From Frankiales bacterium (lineage in GTDB: Bacteria > Actinomycetota > Actinomycetes > Mycobacteriales > SCTD01): DNA of 28,208 bases. Positions within the stretch are counted from its first letter, which is position 1; each line of letters starts with the position of its first letter. The notes beneath the pieces are model-generated. The model saw nothing but the letters and a program-made list of their open reading frames with translations, made no database searches and was not told where the DNA came from. The translations under genes were made by a program, and so were the position numbers. This document shows, one piece after another, positions 21,158 to 28,208 of this stretch. The stretch spans positions 1-28,208 of the forward strand of contig JAOPWK010000252.1 of the NCBI GenBank assembly GCA_025965735.1, given 5' to 3'.

Positions 21158-24009
21158 GTCTGCACGACCGGGGTGCTCCCGGGCACGTACTGGGCCGGGA
21201 TGACCGCCGCCACGGGCGCCGGCCGCCCCAGAAGGTAGCCCTGCACGAGCGGGCAGCCGGCGGCCTGCAGCGCGTCGAGCTGCTCCTGCGTCTCGACGCC
21301 CTCGGCGGCGACCTCGATGCCGAGCTCGCGGGCGAGGGCGAGGACGCCGCGGATGAGCAGGCCGGCCGGCTCCGAGGGCAGGTCGGTGATGAAGGTGCGG
21401 TCCAGCTTGATGCGGTCGACCGGCAGCTGCTGCAGCCAGGACAGCGTCGAGTAGCCGGTGCCGAAGTCGTCCAGCGCGGTGCGGACGCCCATCTGGCGCA
21501 GCTCGGTGAGCCGGCTGACGACGCTCGGGAGGTCGACCAGCGACTGGCTCTCGACCACCTCCAGGCACAGCTGGCGCGGGTGGACGTCGAACTCCGCCAG
21601 GGCGGAGCGGACGGCCGGCACCAGGCGCGGGTCGACGAGCGTGCGGCCGGACAGGTTCACCGAGCAGCGCAGCGCGCTGCGTTCGGGGTCGGTCGCCCAC
21701 TGCTGCGCCTGGCGGCACGCCCGGCGCACGGCCCACAGGTCGACCTCGACGATGAGGCTGCTCTCCTCGGCCAGCGGGAGGAACGCGGCCGGCGGCAGCA
21801 GGCCGAGGCGCGGGTGCTCCCAGCGCATGAGCGCCTCCTGCCCGACGACCACCGCGGCGGCGTCGGGGGAGAGGGCCAGGATCGGCTGGTAGTGCAGGCG
21901 CAGCTCGTCGTTGCCGAGCGCGTGGACGAGCTCCTGCTCCAGGGAGGGTCCGGCGGAGGTGAGCGCCGGGATGTCGCCAGCACAGGAGATCTGGTTGCGG
22001 CCGCGCTGCTTCGCGACGTACATCGCGCTGTCGGCCGCCCGGAGCAGGCGGTCGGCGCGGCCCTCAGGGCCGAGGTGCACCGCGACGCCGACGCTGGTGG
22101 TCACACGCAGCTCGCGGCCGTCGATGCGGAAGGGGGTGTCGAAGCACCAGACCACCCGCTGCGCCACCTGCTCGGCGGTCTCGATGTCGGACACCGAGGT
22201 GAGCAGCACCGAGAACTCGTCGCCGGACAGCCGGCCGACGCTGTCGCCGGGGCGCAGCGCGCTGAGCAGCCGCTGGGCGACCTGCCGCAGCAGCTCGTCG
22301 CCGGCAGCGTGGCCGAGCACGTCGTTGACCTGCTTGAAGCGGTCGAGGTCGCAGAACAGCACCGCCACGCCCGCGCCACGGGCGCAGGCGCGCAGCGCGT
22401 GGTCCAGGCGGTCGCCGAACAGCACGCGGTTCGGCAGGCCGGTCAGGTCGTCGTGCAGCGACTGGTGCTTGATGGTCTCGAGCAGCCGGGCGTTGGACAG
22501 GGCCGTGGCGGCCTGGTCGGCCACGCCGGCGAGCCGGGCGAGCTGCTCCGGGATGTCCTTGGGGCTGTCGTCGTGCGTGCTCCAGCTGGCCGTGGCCACG
22601 CCGAGCAGATCGGTGCCGGCCATGAGCGGCACCGCCAGGCAGGTGCCCACCTCGATCGCGGAGAACAGGAAGTTCAGGGCCGGCCCGACCTCGGGCAGCA
22701 GGAGCACCTTCGGCTGCCGGCGGGCCAGCATCTCGACCAGCTCGGGGAACTCCTCCGGGCGCAGCGGCGAGCTCAGCAGGATCTCGTGGTGCGCGGGCTC
22801 GACGCCCTCGGCGGCGGAGGTGCGGAGCTCGCCGGCGGCACCGTCCCACAGCAGCACCGCGGCGCTGGTGCTGCCCACGATGCCGGGCAGGGCAGCGGCG
22901 ACGACGTCGGTGACCTCGGCCGTCGTCTCCGCCCGGGCCAGGCGGTGGGACAGGCCGAGCAGGGCGGTGGCCCGCTCCTCCCCGCGCCGGCTGCCGTCGA
23001 CGGCGACGAGCAGGTCGAGGGCGACGGCGGCGTGCCGGGCGTAGACGCCGAGCATGCGCGCCTCGTCGGCCAGGCCGCGCTGCCCGTCTCCGTGCAGGGC
23101 AGCCAGCCGGCCGTGGTGCCGGCGGCTGGAGGCGACGTCGACGACGACGGCCTGGTCGCCCAGGTCGTCACCCGCGAGCAGCGCCTCGGCCAGCTCGGCG
23201 GCGCGCGCCTCCCCGACGCCGGCGCTGAAGACCAGGCGCTCGTCGCTGTGCGGGCTCTGGACGGCGAGCAGGTAGCCGGGGGCGAGCACCGCGGAGGCGG
23301 CCCGCTCGGTGATGCGCTGCAGGACGTCCTCGACGCGGTCGATGCTGACCAGGTCGGAAGCGACCGCCTGCAGGGCGTCCAGCTGCTCGCGCAGCACCTC
23401 GAGCTCCGGGTCGACCACCTCGGAGCGCCACCGCAGCCGCGACCGACGGGCCCAGGTGACGTGGTAGATGCACGCGGGCGCGCCGTCGGACTCGCACTCG
23501 TCGTGCACGATCCGGGCGGCCGGCAGCCCGAAGATCTGCGGGACGACCGAGAACAGGCCCTGCGCGTACAGGCAGTCCAGGCGTGAGTGCTCGTAGCCCT
23601 CGTGCAGCTCGTACCGGATCGTGGCGTGGTGCTTGCCCATGTCGAGCATCTGCATCGTGGACGTCGTCGAGAACTTGGAGACGGCCCGCGGCAGCGACCG
23701 GAAGACCTGGCGCGGCGAGCCCAGGGCCCGCAGCAGCGCGATCAGGGAGGGGTTGATGCCGGCCCGCAGCGCCGAGGCGCCGACCTCGAACATGGCGCCC
23801 GGCTCCTGCAGCGCGGCAGTGGCCTGCTGGAACAGCCGGATGCGGGTGTCGTAGCTGACCCACTCCGCCGGGTCCTGCAGCTGCTCGAGGGAGTACGGCA
23901 CGGCGGCAGCGGTCACGACGGCCCGCACGCCGTCCTCCCCCAGCCGCTCGCGGACGTACTCGAGCACCAGGCGGGTCGTCGCGGAGGAGGTCTCGCGGCT
24001 CGCCGTCAC
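21154..24009 (-). CDS. Sensor-GAF-GAF-GGDEF-EAL cyclic-di-GMP protein
   Basis: This 951-residue cytoplasmic multidomain signalling protein has no transmembrane helix. Residues 1-190 form an unusual sensor ending in ECESDGAPACIYHVTW; the C-x3-G-x3-C-x-Y pattern resembles V4R or heme-NO-binding-like domains, so a small ligand or metal is possible (inference). Two GAF-like regions follow (about 215-335 and 350-510). The GGDEF domain (about 515-675) has LHDDLTGLPNRVLFGDRL, FCDLDRFKQVNDVLGH and the variant SGDEF (595-599), with I-site RPGD (586-589). The EAL domain (about 690-935) keeps EALMRW, CSVNLSG, LEVVES, DDFGTGYSTL, IKLDR and AAEGVE, so phosphodiesterase activity is plausible. Cyclase activity is less certain because of Gly to Ser. 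GTG 24009 is the start, with no obvious ribosome site. It is divergent from rimO. Confidence 0.9.
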   Translation of the reverse strand: MTASRETSSATTRLVLEYVRERLGEDGVRAVVTAAAVPYSLEQLQDPAEWVSYDTRIRLFQQATAALQEPGAMFEVGASALRAGINPSLIALLRALGSPRQVFRSLPRAVSKFSTTSTMQMLDMGKHHATIRYELHEGYEHSRLDCLYAQGLFSVVPQIFGLPAARIVHDECESDGAPACIYHVTWARRSRLRWRSEVVDPELEVLREQLDALQAVASDLVSIDRVEDVLQRITERAASAVLAPGYLLAVQSPHSDERLVFSAGVGEARAAELAEALLAGDDLGDQAVVVDVASSRRHHGRLAALHGDGQRGLADEARMLGVYARHAAVALDLLVAVDGSRRGEERATALLGLSHRLARAETTAEVTDVVAAALPGIVGSTSAAVLLWDGAAGELRTSAAEGVEPAHHEILLSSPLRPEEFPELVEMLARRQPKVLLLPEVGPALNFLFSAIEVGTCLAVPLMAGTDLLGVATASWSTHDDSPKDIPEQLARLAGVADQAATALSNARLLETIKHQSLHDDLTGLPNRVLFGDRLDHALRACARGAGVAVLFCDLDRFKQVNDVLGHAAGDELLRQVAQRLLSALRPGDSVGRLSGDEFSVLLTSVSDIETAEQVAQRVVWCFDTPFRIDGRELRVTTSVGVAVHLGPEGRADRLLRAADSAMYVAKQRGRNQISCAGDIPALTSAGPSLEQELVHALGNDELRLHYQPILALSPDAAAVVVGQEALMRWEHPRLGLLPPAAFLPLAEESSLIVEVDLWAVRRACRQAQQWATDPERSALRCSVNLSGRTLVDPRLVPAVRSALAEFDVHPRQLCLEVVESQSLVDLPSVVSRLTELRQMGVRTALDDFGTGYSTLSWLQQLPVDRIKLDRTFITDLPSEPAGLLIRGVLALARELGIEVAAEGVETQEQLDALQAAGCPLVQGYLLGRPAPVAAVIPAQYVPGSTPVVQT

Positions 24010-24092
24010 AACGCAGCATCGGCGCGAACGGCGGTACTGCTTTAGCCCGAACGGGTGGCGGCTTGCGCCAGGGCCTGTGCTCCCGCCGGCCG

Positions 24093-24098
24093 TAGGAT
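24093..24098 (+). promoter_or_regulatory. -10 hexamer TAGGAT for leaderless rimO
   Basis: TAGGAT is followed by exactly six bases and the ATG at 24105. No good -35 is seen, and there is no ribosome site, which fits a leaderless message for the rimO-pgsA-cinA operon. Confidence 0.55.
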
Positions 24099-24104
24099 GT
24101 CCTG

Positions 24105-25547
24105 ATGCCCGGTCCTCGTCGCGTGTCCATGGTGACGCTGGGCTGCGCCCGCAACGAGGTGGACTCCGAGGAGCTCGCCGGCCAGCTGGACGCCGCGGGC
24201 TGGGAGCTGTCGGACGAGGACCCCGACGTCGTCGTGGTCAACACCTGCGGCTTCGTCGAGAGCGCCAAGAAGGACTCGATCGACACGCTGCTGGCCGCGC
24301 ACGACACCGGCGCCAAGGTCGTGGCGGTCGGCTGTCTGGCCGAGCGGTACGGCGAGCAGCTGGCCGAGCAGCTGCCGGAGGCCGACGCGGTCCTCGGCTT
24401 CGACGCCTACGCCGGGCTGCCCGAGTCGCTCAGCAAGGTCCTGCAGGGCGAGCGGCCCGCGAGCCACACGCCCGGCGACCGCCGCAAGCTCCTGCCGATC
24501 AGCCCGGTGGAGCGCGCCAGGGCCGTGGAGCCCGGGACCATCGACATCGGCCTGCCCGGCCACGCCGGGGGCCCGACCGTCGTGCGGCGCCGCCTGGAGG
24601 ACAGCCCGGTCGCGCCGCTCAAGCTGGCCAGCGGCTGCGACCGGCGGTGCGCCTTCTGTGCGATCCCGAGCTTCCGCGGGTCCTTCGTCAGCCGCCGCCC
24701 GAGCGACGTGATGGCCGAGGCGCGCTGGCTGGCCGAGCACGGCGTGCGCGAGCTGGTCCTGGTGAGCGAGAACAGCACGTCGTACGGCAAGGACCTCGGC
24801 GACCTGCGCCTGCTCGAGACGCTGCTCCCCGAGCTGGCTGCCCTCGACGGCATCGAGCGGGTGCGGCTGTCCTACCTGCAGCCGGCTGAGATGCGCCCCG
24901 GCCTGGTGGAGGTGCTGACGACGACCCCCGGCGTCGCGCCCTACTTCGACATGAGCTTCCAGCACAGCTCGCCCACGGTGCTGCGCCGCATGCGCCGGTT
25001 CGGCGGCACGGAGAGCTTCCTCGCGCTGCTCGACCAGGTCCGCGCCCTCGACCCCACCGCCGCCGTCCGCAGCAACGTCATCGTCGGCTTCCCCGGCGAG
25101 ACCGAGGAGGACGTCGCCGAGCTCGAGCGCTTCCTCATCGCCGCGCGGCTCGACGCCGTCGGCGTGTTCGGCTACTCGGACGAGGACGGCACCGAGGCCG
25201 AGCACCTGCCCGACCACCTGCCCCAGGACGTGGTCGACGCCCGCGTCGCCCGGCTCACCGAGCTGGTCGAGGAGCTGACCAGCCAGCGCGCGGAGGAGCG
25301 CGTGGGCGAGCTCGTGGAGGTCCTCGTCGACGGCGTCTTCGACGGCGTGGCGGAGGGGCGTACGGCAGGGCAGGCACCCGAGGTGGACGGCGCCACGACC
25401 CTGACCGGCCCCGGCAGCGACGTGCTGGCCGTCGGCGACCTGGTGCGCGCCCGCGTCGTCGGGACCGAGGGCGTCGACCTCGTCGCCGAGCTCGTCGAGC
25501 TGCACAGCCCAGCGCAGACTCCCACCCTGAGGCCCGCCCTCACGTGA
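24105..25547 (+). CDS. rimO: Ribosomal protein S12 methylthiotransferase RimO
   Basis: This 480-residue radical-SAM enzyme adds a methylthio group to a conserved aspartate of ribosomal protein S12. The N-terminal UPF0004 domain has its three cluster cysteines in TLGCARNEVDSEEL, VNTCGFVESAKKDSI and VGCLAERYG. The radical-SAM cluster is Cys178-x3-Cys182-x2-Cys185 in GCDRRCAFCAIPSFRG. A TRAM domain closes the protein (about 415-470). The GCARNEVDSE and NTCGFVESAKKDS patterns favour RimO over MiaB. ATG 24105 follows TAGGAT by six bases. The TGA stop overlaps the pgsA GTG (GTGA), so pgsA is translationally coupled. Confidence 0.95.
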   Translation: MPGPRRVSMVTLGCARNEVDSEELAGQLDAAGWELSDEDPDVVVVNTCGFVESAKKDSIDTLLAAHDTGAKVVAVGCLAERYGEQLAEQLPEADAVLGFDAYAGLPESLSKVLQGERPASHTPGDRRKLLPISPVERARAVEPGTIDIGLPGHAGGPTVVRRRLEDSPVAPLKLASGCDRRCAFCAIPSFRGSFVSRRPSDVMAEARWLAEHGVRELVLVSENSTSYGKDLGDLRLLETLLPELAALDGIERVRLSYLQPAEMRPGLVEVLTTTPGVAPYFDMSFQHSSPTVLRRMRRFGGTESFLALLDQVRALDPTAAVRSNVIVGFPGETEEDVAELERFLIAARLDAVGVFGYSDEDGTEAEHLPDHLPQDVVDARVARLTELVEELTSQRAEERVGELVEVLVDGVFDGVAEGRTAGQAPEVDGATTLTGPGSDVLAVGDLVRARVVGTEGVDLVAELVELHSPAQTPTLRPALT

Positions 25548-26137
25548 CGGAGCCGCGGGTCAGCCCCTGGAACCTCGCGAACTACCTGACCGTCCTGCGC
25601 CTGCTGCTCGTCCCGGTCTTCCTCGCGCTGCTGCTCGCCGACGACGGCGACAACGCCGGGCTGCGCCTCGGTGCCACGGCGGTGTTCCTGATCGCGGCGC
25701 TGACCGACCGGATCGACGGCCAGATCGCCCGCAGCCGCGGCCTGGTCACGTCGTTCGGCAAGCTCGTCGACCCGATCGCGGACAAGGCGCTGATCGGCGG
25801 AGCCCTGGTCGGGCTGTCCCTGCTCGGCGAGCTGCCGTGGGGGGTCACCGTGCTGGTGCTGGTGCGCGAGGTGGGCATCACGCTCCTGCGCTTCGTGGTG
25901 ATCCGGCACGGCGTGATGCCGGCCGGTCGCGGCGGCAAGCTCAAGACCGTCCTGCAGGTCGTCGCCCTCACGCTCTACCTGCTGCCGCTGACCGGCTTCC
26001 TGCAGACGGTCTCGGCGCTCGTCATGGGTGCCGCCGTCCTGCTGACGGTGCTGACCGGCCTGGAGATCGCCTACCAGGCGCTGGTCCTGCGCACGACCTC
26101 GGAGCGGGCGGACCGCAAGCGGGAGGCCCGCTCGTGA
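25544..26137 (+). CDS. pgsA: CDP-diacylglycerol-glycerol-3-phosphate 3-phosphatidyltransferase
   Basis: This 197-residue integral membrane enzyme makes phosphatidylglycerolphosphate, the precursor of phosphatidylglycerol and cardiolipin. It opens with WNLANYLTVLRLLLVPVFLAL, typical of PgsA. The CDP-alcohol phosphotransferase motif is complete: Asp55, Asp58-Gly59, Ala62-Arg63, Gly72, Asp76 and Asp80 in DRIDGQIARSRG...GKLVDPIAD. Further helices follow, with LVREVGITLLRFVVIRHGVMPAGRGGKLKT, a block shared by PgsA enzymes. GTG 25544 overlaps the rimO stop (GTGA), and its TGA overlaps the cinA GTG (GTGA). The three genes therefore form one tightly coupled operon. Confidence 0.93.
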   Translation: MTEPRVSPWNLANYLTVLRLLLVPVFLALLLADDGDNAGLRLGATAVFLIAALTDRIDGQIARSRGLVTSFGKLVDPIADKALIGGALVGLSLLGELPWGVTVLVLVREVGITLLRFVVIRHGVMPAGRGGKLKTVLQVVALTLYLLPLTGFLQTVSALVMGAAVLLTVLTGLEIAYQALVLRTTSERADRKREARS

Positions 26138-27372
26138 GGGGCGCAGTCGTCGCGGTCGGGGACGAGCTGCTGCTGGGCGACATCGTCAACGGCAACGCCG
26201 CCTGGCTCGGGGCGCAGCTGGCAGCCGTCGGCTGCCCGGTCGTCCACTCGAGCATGGTCGGCGACACCGTCGACCGGATCGTCGTCGCGCTGCGCCGGGC
26301 GCTCGAGGACGCCGACGTCGTCGTGCTCACCGGCGGGCTCGGCCCCACCGTCGACGACCTCACCCGCGAGGCCGTCGCCGTGGTGGCGGACGCCCCGCTG
26401 GAGCGGCAGCCGGCGCTCGAGGCCTCGCTGCGCGAGCGCTTCGCGGCGTACGGCTACCGGGACCTGCCCGATGCCGTCATGCAGCAGGCCGACGTGCCGC
26501 GCGGGGCCACGGTGCTGGACAACCCGGTCGGCAGCGCGCCCGGCCTGCGGGTGGAGCTCGGCGCGAAGCTGGTCTACGCGATGCCCGGCCCGCCGCACGA
26601 GCTCGCCGGCGTCATGCAGGCGGTGCTGCCCGAGCTCGCCGCCCGCAGCGGCAGCGTCGTGGTCACCCGCACGCTGCACTGCGGCGGGCTCGGCGAGTCC
26701 GCGGTGGCCGAGCTGGTGCAGGCGGCGATCGAGGTGCCGGACCACGTCGCGCTGGCCTACCTCGCCGGCGGCGCCGTCGTACGGGTGCGTCTGACGACCG
26801 CAGCACCGACCGTGGAGCAGGCCGACGAGGTGCTGCGCCCGCTGGTGGAGGCCGCCGCGACCGCGCTGCAGGACGCGGTCTTCGGCCGCGACGACGACAG
26901 CCTCCCCGGCGTCGTGGTCGAGGCGCTGCGGGCCGCCGGAGCGACCGTCGCCGTCGCCGAGTCCCTCACCGCCGGCCTGGTCGGCGGCACGCTCACCGAG
27001 GTCCCGGGCAGCAGCGCCGTCTTCCGCGGCGGCGTGCAGGTCTACGCGACCGACCTCAAGGCCACCCTCGCCGGAGTGCCCGAGCAGGTGCTGGCCGAGC
27101 ACGGCGCGGTGTCGCCGCAGACCGCGGAGGCGCTCGCCGTCGGCGTCCGCGAGCGGCTCGGGGCGACGTACGGCCTGGGTCTCACCGGCGTCGCCGGGCC
27201 GGACGTCCAGGAGGGGCACCCGCCGGGGACGCTGCACCTGGCTGTGGCCGGGCCGCACGGCGTGCAGGCCCGCAGCGTGCGGCTGCCGGGCGACCGGCAG
27301 CGCGTCCGGCTGCTGGCCGTCAACGCGGGCCTGGACCTGCTGCGGCGGGTGCTCTCGGCGGAATCGCCCTGA
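26134..27372 (+). CDS. cinA: CinA family protein (competence/damage-inducible type; nicotinamide-nucleotide amidase)
   Basis: This 412-residue two-domain protein has a MoCF/COG1058 N-terminal domain (about 1-170) with AVVAVGDELLLGDIVNGNAAWL and VLTGGLGPTVDDLTREAVA. The C-terminal PncC domain (about 255-405) has AVAESLTAGLVGGTLTEVPGSSAVFRGG, GAVSPQTAEALA and GLTGVAGPD. In other bacteria the PncC domain deamidates NMN to nicotinate mononucleotide, salvaging NAD breakdown products, and the N-terminal domain hydrolyses ADP-ribose. The gene is often found just upstream of recA. GTG 26134 overlaps the pgsA stop. A ClgR-like box and the clgR promoter lie in the 104 bases after it. Confidence 0.93.
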   Translation: MRGAVVAVGDELLLGDIVNGNAAWLGAQLAAVGCPVVHSSMVGDTVDRIVVALRRALEDADVVVLTGGLGPTVDDLTREAVAVVADAPLERQPALEASLRERFAAYGYRDLPDAVMQQADVPRGATVLDNPVGSAPGLRVELGAKLVYAMPGPPHELAGVMQAVLPELAARSGSVVVTRTLHCGGLGESAVAELVQAAIEVPDHVALAYLAGGAVVRVRLTTAAPTVEQADEVLRPLVEAAATALQDAVFGRDDDSLPGVVVEALRAAGATVAVAESLTAGLVGGTLTEVPGSSAVFRGGVQVYATDLKATLAGVPEQVLAEHGAVSPQTAEALAVGVRERLGATYGLGLTGVAGPDVQEGHPPGTLHLAVAGPHGVQARSVRLPGDRQRVRLLAVNAGLDLLRRVLSAESP

Positions 27373-27385
27373 TCCTCCCCGGCGT

Positions 27386-27403
27386 TCTTCGCTGAGGGCG
27401 GAC
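27386..27403 (+). promoter_or_regulatory. ClgR-like operator upstream of clgR
   Basis: TCTTCGCTGAGGGCGGAC matches the ClgR box published for Corynebacterium, as I recall it (WNNWCGCYNANRGCGWWS), at all but one position. It lies about 42 bases before the clgR -10 and has CGC-N5-GCG symmetry. This suggests autoregulation. Confidence 0.5.
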
Positions 27404-27445
27404 GCGGCGCTTGCGTCCGGTGGAGCGGGGCAGGCCCCCGGCGAG

Positions 27446-27451
27446 TAACGT
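27446..27451 (+). promoter_or_regulatory. -10 hexamer TAACGT of clgR
   Basis: TAACGT lies 25 bases before GTG 27477 and would give a short leader carrying the strong ribosome site GAGGGAGGTGAGG. No good -35 is seen at 17 bases, as may be expected for an activator-dependent promoter. Confidence 0.5.
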
Positions 27452-27476
27452 CGAGCAGGACGAGGGAGGTGAGGTC

Positions 27477-27827
27477 GTGGCCGTGCTCCGCACGCTGCTG
27501 GGTGAGGCCCTGCGCACCACGCGCCTGTCCCAGGAGCGCACCCTGCGCGAGGTGTCCTCCGCCGCGCAGGTCAGCCTGGGCTACCTCTCCGAGGTCGAGC
27601 GCGGCCAGAAGGAGGCCTCCTCCGAGCTGCTCGCCAGCATCTGCCGCGCCCTCGGCGTCCGCCTGTCCGACGTGCTGCGCGACGTCAGCGAGAGCCTGTC
27701 GGTCCTCGAGCCGGTCCCGGACACCCTGCCGAGCCGCCTGCCGGCTCTCGAGCCGGTCGGCGCCGACGGCGCCACCGCCTCCCTGCGCACGGGCGTGCAC
27801 AGCGTGCGCGACGTCGTCGCGGCCTGA
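27477..27827 (+). CDS. clgR: Transcriptional activator ClgR (XRE family)
   Basis: This 116-residue DNA-binding protein has one Cro/cI-type HTH (about residues 8-65). The block RTLREVSSAAQVSLGYLSEVERGQKEASSELLASICRALGV is nearly diagnostic of ClgR, the activator of clp protease and stress genes in Streptomyces, Corynebacterium and Mycobacterium. The C-terminal ~45 residues are variable. ClgR in other species is degraded by ClpP through its C-terminus; here the protein ends DVVAA, and the terminal Ala-Ala is compatible with that. GTG 27477 follows GAGGGAGGTGAGG, an excellent ribosome site; a GTG two codons later is possible. A ClgR-like box upstream suggests autoregulation. The tetR gene starts 11 bases after the stop. 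Confidence 0.93.
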   Translation: MAVLRTLLGEALRTTRLSQERTLREVSSAAQVSLGYLSEVERGQKEASSELLASICRALGVRLSDVLRDVSESLSVLEPVPDTLPSRLPALEPVGADGATASLRTGVHSVRDVVAA

Positions 27828-27838
27828 CGCACCTGACC

Positions 27839-28208
27839 GTGAGCGCGTCGGACGCGCCTCAGCGCGACCCTGGGCTGCGCACCCGCTCGGGCAACGCCAT
27901 GCTGCGCACCCGCGGCGCGATCCTCGACGCGGCCGCGGCCTGCGTCGAGCGCTCCGGGGTCCGGCGCACCACGATGAGCGCGATCGCGGCGACCGGCGGC
28001 GTCGCCAAGGCCACGCTCTACAACCACTTCCGGACCAAGGACGACGTGCTGGCGGCGCTCGTCGAGGCGCGGGTGGCCGCGCTGGCCGCGGAGTGCACCG
28101 GCCGCTCGATCGCGGACGCGCTGGAGCACGCGGCGGCCGTCCTGCGGGAGTCCGCCGCGCTGCGCCGGGTGGCGCAGGAGGAGCCGGCGCTGCTGGTGCC
28201 GCTGGCCG
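27839..28208 (+). CDS. TetR family regulator, N-terminal part (cut by window edge)
   Basis: The frame is open from GTG 27839 to the end of the window (about 123 residues). After a ~20-residue basic leader comes a TetR helix-turn-helix: RTRGAILDAAAACVERSGVRRTTMSAIAATGGVAKATLYNHFRTKDDVLAALV (about residues 24-76). The recognition helix is in GVAKATLYNHF. The start of an Ala-rich ligand-binding domain follows. It is 11 bases downstream of clgR on the same strand, so it may be co-transcribed. A TetR gene at this place, between clgR and recA, is common in actinomycetes. The ligand and targets are unknown. Confidence 0.85.
   Translation, partial: MSASDAPQRDPGLRTRSGNAMLRTRGAILDAAAACVERSGVRRTTMSAIAATGGVAKATLYNHFRTKDDVLAALVEARVAALAAECTGRSIADALEHAAAVLRESAALRRVAQEEPALLVPLA

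Overview
The window is high-GC DNA, densely coding on both strands, with many GTG starts. The gene order thyX / dapA / rnj / ftsK / rimO / pgsA / cinA / clgR / tetR is the familiar actinomycete chromosomal block that usually leads into recA, so this is almost certainly the chromosome of an actinomycete. The sequence alone does not fix the genus. I see no insertion sequence, phage, plasmid, CRISPR, rRNA or tRNA signal.

Left part (1-12950): mostly metabolic and envelope genes in short units that alternate strand. They are the 3' end of an alpha/beta hydrolase coupled to a sarcosine/N-methyltryptophan oxidase; an L,D-transpeptidase lipoprotein; a small one-helix protein; a minus-strand pair (GNAT, DUF2461); the succinate-semialdehyde dehydrogenase gabD1; a YCII protein; a YcaQ-type DNA glycosylase; a DUF4190 membrane protein; a GMC oxidoreductase; an amidase coupled to a tandem GNAT protein; and a minus-strand EamA exporter.

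Right part (12973-28208): the conserved core block. ThyX (dTMP synthesis), DapA (lysine/diaminopimelate), RNase J (RNA turnover), FtsK (chromosome segregation), RimO (ribosomal protein S12 modification), PgsA (phosphatidylglycerolphosphate), CinA and ClgR (protease regulon activator) are all recognisable with intact motifs. Two large bifunctional cyclic-di-GMP proteins sit inside it: PAS-PAS-GGDEF-EAL between thyX and dapA, and a sensor-GAF-GAF-GGDEF-EAL protein on the minus strand between ftsK and rimO. A TetR regulator is cut by the right edge.

Regulatory layout: several start codons lie exactly 6-7 bases after a TANNNT -10 hexamer (GNAT at 3947, ycaQ, dapA, ftsK, rimO), which points to leaderless transcripts and helps fix those starts. 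Operon joints use ATGA, GTGA or TAATG overlaps. Two convergent gene pairs share one CTAG for both stop codons. No gene-free stretch exceeds 300 bases. The two largest gaps are 9380-9616, with a strong hairpin and a possible 9-codon ORF, and 18530-18697, with a 73-base near-palindrome followed by GTGAC repeats before ftsK.
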